Of a stretch of 64,000 bases of DNA, positions 8,280 to 17,589 are shown in pieces. The translations under genes and the position numbers were made by a program. Below the pieces are notes generated by a model, which was not told the origin of the DNA, did not search any database, and saw only the letters and a program-made list of their open reading frames with translations. Each line of letters starts with the position of its first letter. Position 1 is the stretch's first letter. Origin of the DNA: Streptomyces sp. CG 926 (GTDB taxonomy: Bacteria; Actinomycetota; Actinomycetes; Streptomycetales; Streptomycetaceae); assembly GCF_003148825.1 (NCBI RefSeq), contig NZ_QGGZ01000001.1, forward strand, positions 186,001 through 250,000, written 5' to 3'.

Positions 8280-9203
8280 ATGCCGGAAACACAGCGAACT
8301 CTCGAAGGCAAGGTGGCCCTGGTGGCCGGGGCGACGCGCGGCGCGGGCCGGGGCATCGCGGTCCAGTTGGGCGCACAGGGCGCGACGGTGTACGTGTCGG
8401 GGCGCAGCACCCGGGGCCGGCGCTCCGAGTACGACCGGCCCGAGACGATCGAGGAAACGGCCGAGCTGGTCACGGCGGCGGGCGGCCAGGGCATCCCGGT
8501 GGTCGCCGACCATCTGGTGGCGGCGGAGGTCGAGGCCCTGGTCGGGCGGATCGACGCGGAACAGGGCCGCCTGGACGTCCTGGTCAACGACATCTGGGGC
8601 GGGGAGCTGCTCTTCGAGTGGGAGAGCACGGTCTGGGAGCACGACCTGGACAAGGGGCTGCGGCTGCTGCGGCTGGCTGTGGAGACCCATGCCGTCACCA
8701 GCCATTTCGCGGTGCCGTTGCTGCTGCGCGAGCCGGGCGGGCTGGTGGTGGAGATGACGGACGGCACCGCCGAGTACAACGCGGCCAACTACCGGGTGTC
8801 GTTCTTCTACGACATCGCCAAGTCCTCGGTCCTGCGGATGGCGTTCGCGCTGGGGCACGAGCTGGGGCCGCGCGGGGCGACGGCGGTGGCGCTGACCCCG
8901 GGCTGGCTGCGGTCGGAGATGATGCTGGACAACTTCGGTGTGACGGAGGCGAACTGGCGGGACGCCCTCACGAAGGTCCCGCACTTCGCCATCTCCGAGA
9001 CCCCGTCGTACGTGGGCCGGGCGGTCGCGGCGCTGGCCGCGGACCCGGAGGTGGCCCGCTGGAACGGCGCGTCCCTCTCCAGCGGGCAGCTCGCGCAGGT
9101 CTACGGATTCACGGACCTGGACGGCAGCCGGCCGGACTGCTGGCGCTACATGGTCGAGGTCCAGGACCCGGACCGCCCGGCGGACACCACCGGCTACCGC
9201 TGA
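8280..9203 (+). CDS. SDR-family oxidoreductase
   Basis: A 307-residue short-chain dehydrogenase/reductase. The cofactor motif is a TGxxxGxG variant (GATRGAGRGIA, residues about 16-26) followed by GRSTRG, suggesting NADP(H). The usual NNAG is VNDIWGG. The catalytic Tyr-Lys pair is YDIAK. It is longer than a minimal SDR because of a C-terminal extension of about 50 residues. No ribosome binding site precedes the ATG. A TAGGGT hexamer ends 6 bp upstream, consistent with a leaderless transcript. Its 3' end overlaps the convergent ATP-grasp gene by 10 bp. Confidence 0.85.
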   Translation: MPETQRTLEGKVALVAGATRGAGRGIAVQLGAQGATVYVSGRSTRGRRSEYDRPETIEETAELVTAAGGQGIPVVADHLVAAEVEALVGRIDAEQGRLDVLVNDIWGGELLFEWESTVWEHDLDKGLRLLRLAVETHAVTSHFAVPLLLREPGGLVVEMTDGTAEYNAANYRVSFFYDIAKSSVLRMAFALGHELGPRGATAVALTPGWLRSEMMLDNFGVTEANWRDALTKVPHFAISETPSYVGRAVAALAADPEVARWNGASLSSGQLAQVYGFTDLDGSRPDCWRYMVEVQDPDRPADTTGYR

Positions 9204-9994
9204 AGGGTCCGGGCGAACGGCAGGTCCGCCGGGGCGGTTTCGGCCGTGGGTCCGGCGGCCCGTAGGACGACGTCCAGCACCCGCTCGGGATCGCAGGCGT
9301 ACCCTCCGCTGGACCAGGCAGGGTTGGCCTCGACGGCCGCCCATCCGCCCTCGGCCGACAGCCCGACGTCCACCACCGCGGCCGAGGGCAGCGAGCCGTC
9401 GCAGGCCGCCAGCAGTTCGACGGCGAAGGCGTGGACCTCCGCCGCGTACGGGTCCACGGCGAGCGGCGCCGGGTCGAGCCGGGGCCCCACCGCGTAGCGG
9501 CTGCCGTCGTGCACGGCTCCGTCCAGGACGAACAGCCGGTATTCGCGGTCGAACCGGACGATGTCGCTGACCAGCACCGGCAGGTCGTCGTCGAAGGCGT
9601 CCGGGCCGGGCAGTCGCGAGCCGTCCGGATAGATCCGGGCCGGGAAGAACTTGTCGGTCGGCGGTTTGACGAAGGCCGGCCGGCGCAGTCGCCGCGCCTC
9701 GGCCAGGGTGACGGCCTCGACCCGGCGCCCGGTCAGCGCGAGCGGCAGTTCCGCGAGCCAGTCGGCGGGCGGTTCCAACGCGGTGACGTCCAGTGCGCGG
9801 GCCACCCGGTCGGCCAGCAGCGGCCCCCCGTAGAGGTGGGTGCGCCCGGCGTCCCGAGCTCCGTCGGGCACCCGCCAGTCCTCCGCGGTCACCGCGCGCA
9901 GCCCGCGCCCCGTGGCCGCCTCGGTGAGGCGTTGGCGCGTATCGGAGGCGCGGGGGGCGAGGAGCAGGACGCGGTCGTCGTTCATGCGGCCCAT
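9194..9994 (-). CDS. ATP-grasp domain protein
   Basis: A 266-residue protein with an ATP-grasp-like layout: a central PAFVKPPTDKFFPARIY segment for the nucleotide-binding Lys, an RLFVLDGAVHDGSRY strand, and a C-terminal metal site DVGLSAEGGWAAVEANPAWSSG, where Glu and Asn would coordinate magnesium. It resembles small actinobacterial ATP-grasp (DUF4343-like) proteins that form amide bonds, but no peptide precursor lies nearby. ATG 9994 has AGGG 5 bp upstream; a second ATG at 9985 is possible. It is convergent with the SDR gene. Confidence 0.7.
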   Translation of the reverse strand: MGRMNDDRVLLLAPRASDTRQRLTEAATGRGLRAVTAEDWRVPDGARDAGRTHLYGGPLLADRVARALDVTALEPPADWLAELPLALTGRRVEAVTLAEARRLRRPAFVKPPTDKFFPARIYPDGSRLPGPDAFDDDLPVLVSDIVRFDREYRLFVLDGAVHDGSRYAVGPRLDPAPLAVDPYAAEVHAFAVELLAACDGSLPSAAVVDVGLSAEGGWAAVEANPAWSSGGYACDPERVLDVVLRAAGPTAETAPADLPFARTLQR

Positions 9995-10169
9995 GGTGCC
10001 CTGCCCCGGGTCGGGCGGGACAGCGGATATCCGGGCCGGGCGGCGGCGAGAGGGTCCCCCCGACCACCCGTCACCTGCGGCAATGCCCGCTTCTCGGGAC
10101 GGAGTCGGACGCCGTGCACACCCCGTGGCCGAGCGGGTGCGGGCTGCGTACGGTGTTCGCGGGGTCGGT

Positions 10170-10175
10170 TAGGGT
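10170..10175 (+). promoter_or_regulatory. Leaderless -10 box for the TetR gene
   Basis: TAGGGT followed by exactly 6 bp and then the ATG of the TetR gene at 10182. No Shine-Dalgarno sequence is visible, so a leaderless mRNA is likely. Confidence 0.45.
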
Positions 10176-10181
10176 GGCGGT

Positions 10182-10925
10182 ATGTCAGCAGCCGAGCCGC
10201 AGACCCGTCCCTCCTCCCCGGCCGCGCCCGCCGACGGCTCCGTCCGGACGCCCCCGCGTCGCAAGGAGCGGCAGCCCGCGCTCAGCCGGACCCAGATCGT
10301 CGCGGCGGCCGTCCGGCTCCTCGACGCGGAGGGCATCGAGGAGCTCAGCATGCGCAAGCTCGGCGCCGGGATGGGCGCCGCGGCCACCTCTCTGTACCGG
10401 CATGTGACCGGCAAGGACGAGCTGATCGAGCTGGTCCTGGACGAGGTGTACGGCGAGCTGGAGGTGCCCGGGGCGACGAGCCCGGCCGAGTGGCGCGAGG
10501 CCGTCTCGCGCAGTGGCCACGACCTGCGCGCGCTGACCTTGCGTCACCCCTGGGTGGCCTCGGTGATCGGCCGGGCGGGGCCGGCGCACCTCGGTCCGAA
10601 CCTGACGCGCGTGTCGGAGCGGATGCTGGCCCTCCTGCGGGCGGGCGGCTTCCCGGCGGACGAGGCGGACCTCGCGCTGCGGGCGGTCATCTCCTACGTG
10701 GTCGGCGCCACGACCGGCGAGGCCGCCCACCTCTCGCGGCTCGCCCGCGGCGGGCGGAGCGAGCGGGACTGGCCGGCGGTCCCGCGCCCGGCCGCCGCCC
10801 GGCCGGCAGGCGTCGACCAGGCGGCGAAGCAGGGCCGGGACCCGCGAAGGCTGCGCGAGGAGAACTTCGACTACGGACTCCAGCGGGTCCTGGACGGCCT
10901 GCAGACGCGGCTCGTGCGCATCTGA
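10182..10925 (+). CDS. TetR-family regulator (TetR_C type)
   Basis: A 247-residue regulator. After a Pro-rich lead of about 30 residues the DNA-binding domain runs from LSRTQIVAAAVRLLD to SLYRHVTGKDELIELVLDEVYGEL, with the recognition helix around MGAAATSLYRHV. The C-terminal ligand domain is of the tetracycline-repressor type. It is convergent with the acyl-CoA hydrolase-like gene and divergent from the ATP-grasp gene. No clear palindrome was found at its promoter, so its targets are unknown. Confidence 0.85.
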   Translation: MSAAEPQTRPSSPAAPADGSVRTPPRRKERQPALSRTQIVAAAVRLLDAEGIEELSMRKLGAGMGAAATSLYRHVTGKDELIELVLDEVYGELEVPGATSPAEWREAVSRSGHDLRALTLRHPWVASVIGRAGPAHLGPNLTRVSERMLALLRAGGFPADEADLALRAVISYVVGATTGEAAHLSRLARGGRSERDWPAVPRPAAARPAGVDQAAKQGRDPRRLREENFDYGLQRVLDGLQTRLVRI

Positions 10926-10927
10926 GT

Positions 10928-10960
10928 CGTCGGAGGGGCGTCGGAGGGTCGTCGGAGGGG
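10928..10960. repeat. Three 11-bp tandem repeats
   Basis: CGTCGGAGGGG, CGTCGGAGGGT and CGTCGGAGGGG in direct succession, between the convergent TetR and acyl-CoA hydrolase genes. Probably a slippage product without function. Confidence 0.7.
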
Positions 10961-10963
10961 GCC

Positions 10964-12013
10964 CTACAGCGGACGCAGTTCGCGGTCCTCGCCGAGCGGG
11001 GCGAAGAAGGCCTCCACGTCCGCGCCGCTCACCTCGGCCAGGGTCGCCGGGGACCAACGCGGAGTGCGGTCCTTGTCGACGACCTGGGCCCGGATGCCCT
11101 CGACCAGGTCGGGCGCGGTCAGCGCGTTGCAGGAGACCCGGAACTCCTGGACCAGCACCCGCTCCAGCGGGCCGAGCGCCACGGCCCGGCGCAGCGCGGC
11201 GAGGGTGACCTTGAGGGCGGTCGGGGACTTGGCCAGGATGGTCTCGGCTGCCTCCTTGGCGGCGGGCTCCCCCTGGCCGAGCAGCCGCTCCACGATCTCC
11301 TCGACGGTGGCGGCCGCATAACAGTGGTCGATCCAGCCGCGCCGGTCGGCGAGTTCGCCGGGCCCGGGGGTGGCGGCGTACCGCGGGAGCACCTCGTGCG
11401 CGGGCGCTCCGGCCAGGTCGGCGGTCAGTTCCGGGAGCCGGTCGGCCGGTACGAAGTGGTCGGCGAGCCCGCACAGCAGCGCGTCGGCGGCGCCGACGGC
11501 GGTACCGGTGAGGGCGAGGTGCGTGCCGAGTTCGCCGGGGGCGCGGCCGAGCAGGTAGGTACCGCCGACGTCGGGGACGAAGCCGATGCCGGTCTCGGGC
11601 ATGGCGACGCGGGAGCGTTCGGTGACGATCCGGACCGAGCCGTGGGCGGAGACGCCGACGCCGCCGCCCATGGTGATGCCGTCCATGAGGGCGACGTAGG
11701 GCTTGGGATAGCGGGCGATGCGGGCGTTGAGCCGGTACTCGTCGCGCCAGAAGTCGGCGGAGGCGGTGTTCCCGGCCTTGGCGTCGTCATGGATGGCGCG
11801 GATGTCCCCGCCGGCGCACAGCCCGCGCTCACCGGCGCCGCGGATCAGGACCTGCTGGACGGCGGGATCGTCCGCCCACGCGGCGAGGGCCTCGTCGATG
11901 CGGATCACCATGGGGTGGGTGAGGGCGTTGAGGGCCTTGGGGCGGTTGAGGGTGACCACCCCGGTCCGGCCGTCGGTGTGGAACAGCACGGTGTGCGCGT
12001 CTTCGGTCTTCAC
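10964..12013 (-). CDS. 3-hydroxyisobutyryl-CoA hydrolase-like (enoyl-CoA hydratase superfamily)
   Basis: A 349-residue crotonase-fold enzyme. VVTLNRPKALNALTHPM opens the fold. GERGLCAGGDIRAI forms the oxyanion hole, and MDGITMGGGVGVS and MPETGIGFVPDVGGTYLL are characteristic of the ECH_2/HIBCH branch, whose Glu and Asp hydrolyse 3-hydroxyisobutyryl-CoA in valine breakdown. Length also fits HIBCH rather than a 260-residue hydratase. The chosen GTG at 12013 lies 7 bp after a GATACT box on the minus strand (leaderless). The alternative ATG at 12085 would overlap the divergent reductase gene. Confidence 0.8.
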   Translation of the reverse strand: MKTEDAHTVLFHTDGRTGVVTLNRPKALNALTHPMVIRIDEALAAWADDPAVQQVLIRGAGERGLCAGGDIRAIHDDAKAGNTASADFWRDEYRLNARIARYPKPYVALMDGITMGGGVGVSAHGSVRIVTERSRVAMPETGIGFVPDVGGTYLLGRAPGELGTHLALTGTAVGAADALLCGLADHFVPADRLPELTADLAGAPAHEVLPRYAATPGPGELADRRGWIDHCYAAATVEEIVERLLGQGEPAAKEAAETILAKSPTALKVTLAALRRAVALGPLERVLVQEFRVSCNALTAPDLVEGIRAQVVDKDRTPRWSPATLAEVSGADVEAFFAPLGEDRELRPL

Positions 12014-12083
12014 ACCGGCCAGTATCGCCGCGACCCGCGCCGCTCCCACCGCGGGGCGCTCCCGGGGCGTACCGTGGTCGGCC

Positions 12084-12647
12084 ATGCGGAAGATCGTGCT
12101 GATGGCGGGGATGTCGCTCGACGGGTTCATCGAGGGACCGGACCGGGACATCGGCTGGCACCAGGTCGACGAAGAGCTGCACCAGCACATGAACGACGTG
12201 CTCCGCCCGATGGGCGGTTTCATCAGCGGCCGTGTGACGCACGAGTTGATGGCGGACTACTGGCCGACCGCGGACGCCGATCCCGCGAACGCCGGTTCGG
12301 TGGCGGAGTTCGCGGAGATCTGGCGGTCCAAGCCCAAGTACGTGTATTCGCGCACCCTGCGGTCGGCCGAGTGGAACACCACCGTCGTGCGGGACGTCGT
12401 GCCCGAGGAGGTCGCCGCGCTCAAGGCGGCCCCGGGCGGCGACCTGACGCTGAGCGGGTCCGATCTCGCCACCTCGTTCCTGCGCCAGGACCTCGTGGAC
12501 GCGTACCGGATCTATGTGCACCCGGTGCGGATCGGGCGGGGCAAGCCGCTCTTCCCGACCCTCGACTACAGTCCGACGGCCCTGCGGCACACCGACACCC
12601 ACACTTTCGGCAACGGCGTCGTGCTGCTGCGCTACGAGCGCATGTAG
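12084..12647 (+). CDS. RibD C-terminal / dihydrofolate-reductase-like protein
   Basis: A 187-residue protein of the dihydrofolate reductase-like (RibD_C, YyaP-type) family. It starts MRKIVLMAGMSLDGFIEG, has the central GGFISGRVTHELM strand and the nucleotide-binding GGDLTLSGSDLATSFLR segment, and ends with RIGRGKPLF. Such proteins bind NADPH, but their substrates are mostly unknown. It is divergent from the acyl-CoA hydrolase-like gene with about 70 bp between starts. TACCGT ends 8 bp upstream of the ATG, which is compatible with a leaderless or very short leader. Confidence 0.82.
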   Translation: MRKIVLMAGMSLDGFIEGPDRDIGWHQVDEELHQHMNDVLRPMGGFISGRVTHELMADYWPTADADPANAGSVAEFAEIWRSKPKYVYSRTLRSAEWNTTVVRDVVPEEVAALKAAPGGDLTLSGSDLATSFLRQDLVDAYRIYVHPVRIGRGKPLFPTLDYSPTALRHTDTHTFGNGVVLLRYERM

Positions 12648-12765
12648 CTCCCCGGCGGCTGCCCGAAGGGCCGCCGAAACCGGTGATCGGCGCTGTCGTG
12701 GGCGCCGGCCCCGCGGTTGCCGGAGCCGACGGTCAGTCCCGGAGCGCGGGGGATCGGTGGGGCGG

Positions 12766-12789
12766 CCTTATAGGTTTGCGCCCTATAGG
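12766..12789 (+). promoter_or_regulatory. Repeated TATAGG palindromes upstream of the isochorismatase-like gene
   Basis: CCTTATAGG (12766-12774) and the perfect palindrome CCTATAGG (12782-12789) share TATAGG at a 15-bp period. A further partial CCCTAT follows at once. They lie 31-54 bp upstream of the ATG at 12820 and stand out as A/T-rich in this DNA. Likely a promoter overlapping an operator; the regulator is not identifiable. Confidence 0.45.
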
Positions 12790-12819
12790 CCCTATGCACC
12801 CATTGCCGGAGGAGACCTC

Positions 12820-13401
12820 ATGACCGCCGAACCCCACCGCCTCACCCTCGGCGGGGACACCGCCCTGGTTCTCATCGACCTCCAGACGGGCATCCTCGAC
12901 CGGCCCGCCGCGAAGCCCACTCCGGAGATCCTGGGGAAGGGGATCGCGCTCGCCGAGGCGTTCCGCGCCCACCGGCTGCCCGTGGTGCTGGTCAAGGTGG
13001 CGTGGTCCCCGGACGGCGGTGACCTGCCCACCGCGAACGTGGACCGCCCCGGCCCGGCCGCCGCCCCGCCCGCGGCCTTCTCCGAGATCCCCGCCGAACT
13101 GGCCGCCCTCGGAGACGTGGTCGTCACCAAGCGCCACTGGGGCGCCTTCACCGGTACCGAGTTGGACCTCCAGCTGCGCCGCCGCGGCATCCACCGCATC
13201 GTGCTGGCCGGCATCTCCACCAGCGTCGGCGTCGAGTCCACCGCCCGTACGGCGTGGGAGCTCAGCTACGACCTGGTCTTCGCGGAGGACGCCACCGCCG
13301 ACACCGACGCCGACTCCCACGCCCACACCTTCGGCAAGATCTTCCCGCGCATCGGCAAGATCAGCACCACGGACGAGATCATCGCGGCCCTGGACTCCTG
13401 A
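12820..13401 (+). CDS. Isochorismatase-family hydrolase lacking the catalytic Cys
   Basis: A 193-residue protein of the isochorismatase/cysteine hydrolase fold. The Asp motif TALVLIDLQTGIL and the Lys motif VVTKRHWGAF are present. At the nucleophile position the sequence reads GISTSVGVESTA, with Gly where nicotinamidase-type members have Cys. Amidase chemistry is therefore unlikely; isochorismatase-type (PhzD-like) hydrolysis or a non-catalytic role is possible. The ATG is preceded by a strong GGAGGAG site. Palindromic TATAGG elements lie just upstream. Member of the fold with good confidence, substrate unknown. Confidence 0.8.
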   Translation: MTAEPHRLTLGGDTALVLIDLQTGILDRPAAKPTPEILGKGIALAEAFRAHRLPVVLVKVAWSPDGGDLPTANVDRPGPAAAPPAAFSEIPAELAALGDVVVTKRHWGAFTGTELDLQLRRRGIHRIVLAGISTSVGVESTARTAWELSYDLVFAEDATADTDADSHAHTFGKIFPRIGKISTTDEIIAALDS

Positions 13402-13481
13402 CCCGCGCCCGGGCGTGGGCGGTTCACCCGTAACCGTGCGGGCGCCCGTGGGTTAGCAGCGCGGAAGACGAGGGAGTTCTC

Positions 13482-15467
13482 ATGGCGCAGCGGCACACGA
13501 CGACCTTGAGGCTGCGCCTGCGGTACCGGTTCGACAATCTGGTGGCCGGGGGAACCGCCGCGCTCATCGGCTGGTTCGCCCTGGCCTGCCTCGCCGTCGT
13601 GGTCCCGGCGAGCACGGTGCTGGTCTGGGCCGACCGGGCCGCGCCGGCGACCCTCTCCGGCCGGCTCGCCGCCGTATGGGTCAGCGTCGGACAGACCCTC
13701 AAGATCGGGGGCGCGGTCGGATCTCCCCTCTACGTACTGGCCTCGGTGGCACTCGCGCTGGTCGCCCTGCTGTTCGTGTCCACGCTGGTCGGTCTGATCA
13801 CCACCGGGATCAACGGGCGCATCATGCTGCTTCGGCGCGGCCACTCCACCGTGATGGAATCCGGGCACACGGTCCTGCTGGGCTGGTCGGACCAGATCTT
13901 CCCGGTGGTCGGGGAACTGGTGGCCGCGAACGCCGATCAGCGCAGGTCGGCCATCGCCGTCCTCGCGCCGAAGGACAAGGTGGAGATGGAGGACGAGATC
14001 GCCACCTCCACCTCCGTCGCCGGCACGGCCACGGGCGGCACCGGCACCGGCACCGGCAGGACGCGGATCATCTGCCGCAACGGCCGTACCACCGACCCCG
14101 CGGAGCTGGCCCGGGTGAGCCCGCGCACCGCGAAGGCGGTACTCGTCCTGCCCCCCGAGGGGGACACCGGTGACGCTCAGGTGGTGAAGACCCTGCTCGC
14201 CCTCGACGCGGCGGTCCCCGAGCCCGACGGGGCGGTGGTCGTCGCCGCCGTGCGCGATACCCGCAACCATCTCACCGCCCGGCTGGCCGCCGGGCCCGGC
14301 GGGCACGTCCTGTGCGTCGACGACATCATCGCGCGGCTCCTCGTCCAGACCGCCCGCGAGCCCGGTCTGTCCCTCGTCTACCAGGAACTGCTCGACTTCG
14401 CGGGCGACGAGTTCTACGCCACCGCCGCCCAAGGCCTCGCCGGACGCACCTTCGGCGAGGCCCTCTCGGCGTTCACCACGTCCTCGGTGGTCGGTCTGCT
14501 GCGCGCCGACGGCACTGTCGCGCTCAATCCGGACCCCGGTACGGCGATCCGCGCGGACGACCGGATCATCCTCATCTCCCAGGACGACGACACGGCCGTC
14601 CCGGCGGACGCGTCCGCGTACGTCGACGAGGCCGCGATCGTCACGGCCCGCCCCCGGACGCCCGAGGCCGAACGGCTGCTGCTGCTCGGCTGGAACCGCC
14701 GCGCGCCGCTCGTCGTGGAGCAGCTCGACCAGTTCGTCGCCCCGGGGAGCACGCTGGACATCGTCTCGCTGGCCGACGTCGTGCGGATGCGCGGCGCATT
14801 CGGCCTCGCGAAGCCGCGCAGTCGCCTCGAAGTGGCCTTCCACGGCGGGGACATCACCGATCCCGAGGTGCTGACCAAGCTGGACGTGCCCTCCTACGAC
14901 AGGGTGATCGTCATCGGCGAGACGGGCCACGAGCCCGTCCCCCACCCGGCGTCGCCGCCGGCCCACGCGATCGACCTCCGCCTCGCTCCGGAGACCGGGA
15001 CACAGACGGACGACCGGACGCTGGTCACCCTGCTGCACCTGCGGGCGATCGGGGAGGCGGCGGGGCGGGAGCTGTCGCTCACCACCGAGATGTCCGACGA
15101 CGGGAACCGGCTGCTGGCGCCCGCCCGGGCGGGCGCCGACTTCATCGTCAGCGGCCGGCTGATCAGTCTCCTCATGACCCAGATCTCGGAGAGCCCCTAT
15201 CTGGCCGCCGTCTTCGAGGAGTTGTTCCAGGCGGAGGGCCACGAGCTGCACCTGAAGCCGGTCGCGGACTACGTGCGCACCGATCGCGAGGTGGCGTACG
15301 CGACCCTCGTCGAGTCGGCGCGCCGGCGCCGCGAATGCGCGGTCGGCTACCGGCTGCGCGCCGAGGTCGCCGTAGGCCCGGCGTACGGGGTGCGGCTCAA
15401 TCCGGACAAGGGGCAGCGGGTCCGCTTCGGCGCGCACGACTGGCTGATCGTGCTCGCCGAGAGCTGA
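13482..15467 (+). CDS. CASTOR/POLLUX-like ion channel protein
   Basis: A 661-residue membrane protein with two hydrophobic N-terminal segments (about residues 22-50 and 82-108) joined by a short loop that could form a pore. The segment GHTVLLGWSDQIFPVVGEL, typical of CASTOR/POLLUX-type channels, follows. The cytosolic part contains two RCK-like Rossmann units, the second beginning RLLLLGWNRRAPLVVEQL. A Thr/Gly run (TATGGTGTGTG) interrupts the first. The bacterial proteins are related to plant nuclear-envelope cation channels and are presumed potassium or calcium gating systems. RBS GAGGGAG precedes the ATG. Confidence 0.82.
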   Translation: MAQRHTTTLRLRLRYRFDNLVAGGTAALIGWFALACLAVVVPASTVLVWADRAAPATLSGRLAAVWVSVGQTLKIGGAVGSPLYVLASVALALVALLFVSTLVGLITTGINGRIMLLRRGHSTVMESGHTVLLGWSDQIFPVVGELVAANADQRRSAIAVLAPKDKVEMEDEIATSTSVAGTATGGTGTGTGRTRIICRNGRTTDPAELARVSPRTAKAVLVLPPEGDTGDAQVVKTLLALDAAVPEPDGAVVVAAVRDTRNHLTARLAAGPGGHVLCVDDIIARLLVQTAREPGLSLVYQELLDFAGDEFYATAAQGLAGRTFGEALSAFTTSSVVGLLRADGTVALNPDPGTAIRADDRIILISQDDDTAVPADASAYVDEAAIVTARPRTPEAERLLLLGWNRRAPLVVEQLDQFVAPGSTLDIVSLADVVRMRGAFGLAKPRSRLEVAFHGGDITDPEVLTKLDVPSYDRVIVIGETGHEPVPHPASPPAHAIDLRLAPETGTQTDDRTLVTLLHLRAIGEAAGRELSLTTEMSDDGNRLLAPARAGADFIVSGRLISLLMTQISESPYLAAVFEELFQAEGHELHLKPVADYVRTDREVAYATLVESARRRRECAVGYRLRAEVAVGPAYGVRLNPDKGQRVRFGAHDWLIVLAES

Positions 15468-15495
15468 GAGCCCGCGCCCGGTGGCCGCCCGCAGG

Positions 15496-17457
15496 TCAGA
15501 GCGTCGAGTGGACCTCCAGGGCGGTGCGTACCGCGGACTCCAGGGCTCCCTCGATCCACGCCGGCTTGATGGAGGTGTGGCAGCCGGCGAAGTGCAGCTT
15601 CCCTTCGGCCTTGCGGACGTGGGGGAAGAGTTCGGTGTGCTGGCCGGGCAGCAGCACGGAGGCCTCGCCGTAGGCGTAGGGGTCGCGCATCCAGGACTGG
15701 GTGCGCCCGACGCCCGTGTAGAACACCTCGATCCGCTGCCCGAACACCTCCTGCACCCCGGCGAGCGCGCGCGGGTAGCGCTCCTCGTCGTCCAAGGAGT
15801 CCCACTTCAGGGCGTCGTCCGACCAGCTGTAGGAGGCGAGCACGACCCCGCCCGCGCTGCCCTCCACCGGGTAGGAGGGCTGGAACATGAAGCGGTTGGG
15901 GTTGTCGGTGGCCGAGCCGCCGCCGATGACGTGGGCCGCCTCGGGCTGGTCCCGGGTGACCGCACGGCAGGCGGCGTAGTGCGCCCGCTGGCCGCCGGAG
16001 ATGCCGCGGTCGGACACGGAGGAGTGCGCGCCCAGCAGCGTGCCGTCCGTCGGGGTCTGCCCGAGCTGGTAGGCCCGGTACAGGCCGGGCTTGATCGCCT
16101 CCAGCTCGCGCTTCCAGTCGGCCTCCTCGAACTCCCACCAGCGGCGGCTGAATTCCAGCAGCACCTTGGTCGCCGCGTCGTAGTGCAGCTCGGTGACGGC
16201 GCGCCGCTTGCCGTACGAGAGCGCGGGTGAAACCGGGATGTGGCGCAGCCCGGAGAAGGGCACGGTGATGATCGCCGTGTCGCCGGTGAAGGTCTCGCGC
16301 CGCACGGGGCTGCCGCCGCGGCCCTCGGAGACGGTCTCGATGCTCACCCCGTCCTCGCCGTGGGCGATCCGGGTGGCGCGGCGGTCGAGCCGGACGAGGT
16401 CGTCGACGCGGGCGTAGAGGGCGTCGGCCAGGGTGGCGGTGCCGCCGGGCAGTTCGAAGAAGGCGGTGTCCGGGCTGATCAGCGAGGCCCCGATGAAGCT
16501 GTGCACGAAGGCGAGGTGCAGGCGGGAGGTGAGGTTCTCGACGGTGCCGATCAGGTCGATCGTCCGCTCGTCGAGCTTGGCCTCCTCGGTCAGGTAGCGG
16601 TACATCGACATGTGGCCGTAGCGCTGGATGACGCGCGCCCAGCCCTCGACGAGCTGCTTGTCCTGCTTGCCCTCGATCTCCTTGCGGACGGGGGCGAAGG
16701 CGTTGCGGACGATCTGCGCGGCGGGCACGCCTTCGTAGGCCGCCGGGACCCCGAAGGACTTGTTGAGGGCCTGCGGGCCGCGCGCGTAGTCGGCCCGGCG
16801 GACGCGGATGCCGTTGACGTAGATCCACGTACGGTAGGCGGGGCGGCCGGAGCCGTCGACATCGACGAGGTGGAAGCGCCTGCGCTTCAGGCCGAGGCTG
16901 TCGATCAGGCCGGTGACCAGCGGGTGGCTGTCGGGGATGCGCATCGCGCCGGCCTCGGCGTACTGCTTGGGGTCGGCGAAGGGGGCCGCGGCCCTCTCGT
17001 GGCCACCGGTACGGAAGGTCTTGATCCGCCCTCCCACCCGGTTGCCGTTGGCCTCGATGACGGTGACCTGGTGCCCGGCCTCGCGCAGCAGGTGGGCGGC
17101 GGTGAGCCCGGCGGGACCGGCGCCGACGATCAGTACCTTCTTGCGGGTACGGGAGCGGGGCAGGCCGTTCTTCAGCAGGATGTCGGAGTAACGGGGCACC
17201 AAGGGCTCGTCGTCCTCGTCGCGTACGAGGACGGCCCGGGCGATCGTCAGGCAGGTCTCCCAGTCGGGGCGGGCGGAACCGGAGGGCGCCTGCGGGGTCC
17301 CGGCGGACGCGGCGGCGACCGACAGGGCGCCGACTCCCGCGACGGCGGCCGCGCCGGCGATGACGGTACGGCGGGAGGGGCGGCGGGAGGACTCCGGGGC
17401 GGGCTCGCCGGAGGGGCCGGGCGTGGGGTCGGGCGCGGGCACGGGTTCGATGATCAT
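15496..17457 (-). CDS. Tat-exported flavin L-amino acid/amine oxidase (L-glutamate-oxidase-like)
   Basis: A 653-residue FAD enzyme with a Tat signal ([21 protein letters not shown], read within residues 25-46). The dinucleotide motif [22 protein letters not shown] and the following [15 protein letters not shown] define the amine-oxidase family. [14 protein letters not shown] is typical of bacterial L-amino acid and L-glutamate oxidases. The C-terminal [22 protein letters not shown] is the second FAD motif. It would oxidatively deaminate an amino acid outside the cell, yielding a keto acid, ammonia and hydrogen peroxide. The ATG has GGGAGAG 8 bp upstream. The specific substrate is inferred, not shown. 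Confidence 0.82.
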   Translation of the reverse strand: MIIEPVPAPDPTPGPSGEPAPESSRRPSRRTVIAGAAAVAGVGALSVAAASAGTPQAPSGSARPDWETCLTIARAVLVRDEDDEPLVPRYSDILLKNGLPRSRTRKKVLIVGAGPAGLTAAHLLREAGHQVTVIEANGNRVGGRIKTFRTGGHERAAAPFADPKQYAEAGAMRIPDSHPLVTGLIDSLGLKRRRFHLVDVDGSGRPAYRTWIYVNGIRVRRADYARGPQALNKSFGVPAAYEGVPAAQIVRNAFAPVRKEIEGKQDKQLVEGWARVIQRYGHMSMYRYLTEEAKLDERTIDLIGTVENLTSRLHLAFVHSFIGASLISPDTAFFELPGGTATLADALYARVDDLVRLDRRATRIAHGEDGVSIETVSEGRGGSPVRRETFTGDTAIITVPFSGLRHIPVSPALSYGKRRAVTELHYDAATKVLLEFSRRWWEFEEADWKRELEAIKPGLYRAYQLGQTPTDGTLLGAHSSVSDRGISGGQRAHYAACRAVTRDQPEAAHVIGGGSATDNPNRFMFQPSYPVEGSAGGVVLASYSWSDDALKWDSLDDEERYPRALAGVQEVFGQRIEVFYTGVGRTQSWMRDPYAYGEASVLLPGQHTELFPHVRKAEGKLHFAGCHTSIKPAWIEGALESAVRTALEVHSTL

Positions 17458-17589
17458 GTATCAACTCTCCCGGCCCGCCGGTGCCTTGAGCGCCCGAAGC
17501 AGCCCGGGTGGGGAACTATCACCCGGACGTGCGGTTCGGGCCTCACGGTACTGACGAACGGGGATGCGGGCCGCACCGGAAGGGGCAGG

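Noticed and set aside
12014-12223. Upstream in-frame extension of the acyl-CoA hydrolase-like gene
   Set aside because: It would run through the start of the divergent RibD-like gene and its residues (Ser/Trp/Cys-rich) do not resemble the family; GTG 12013 fits a leaderless promoter.
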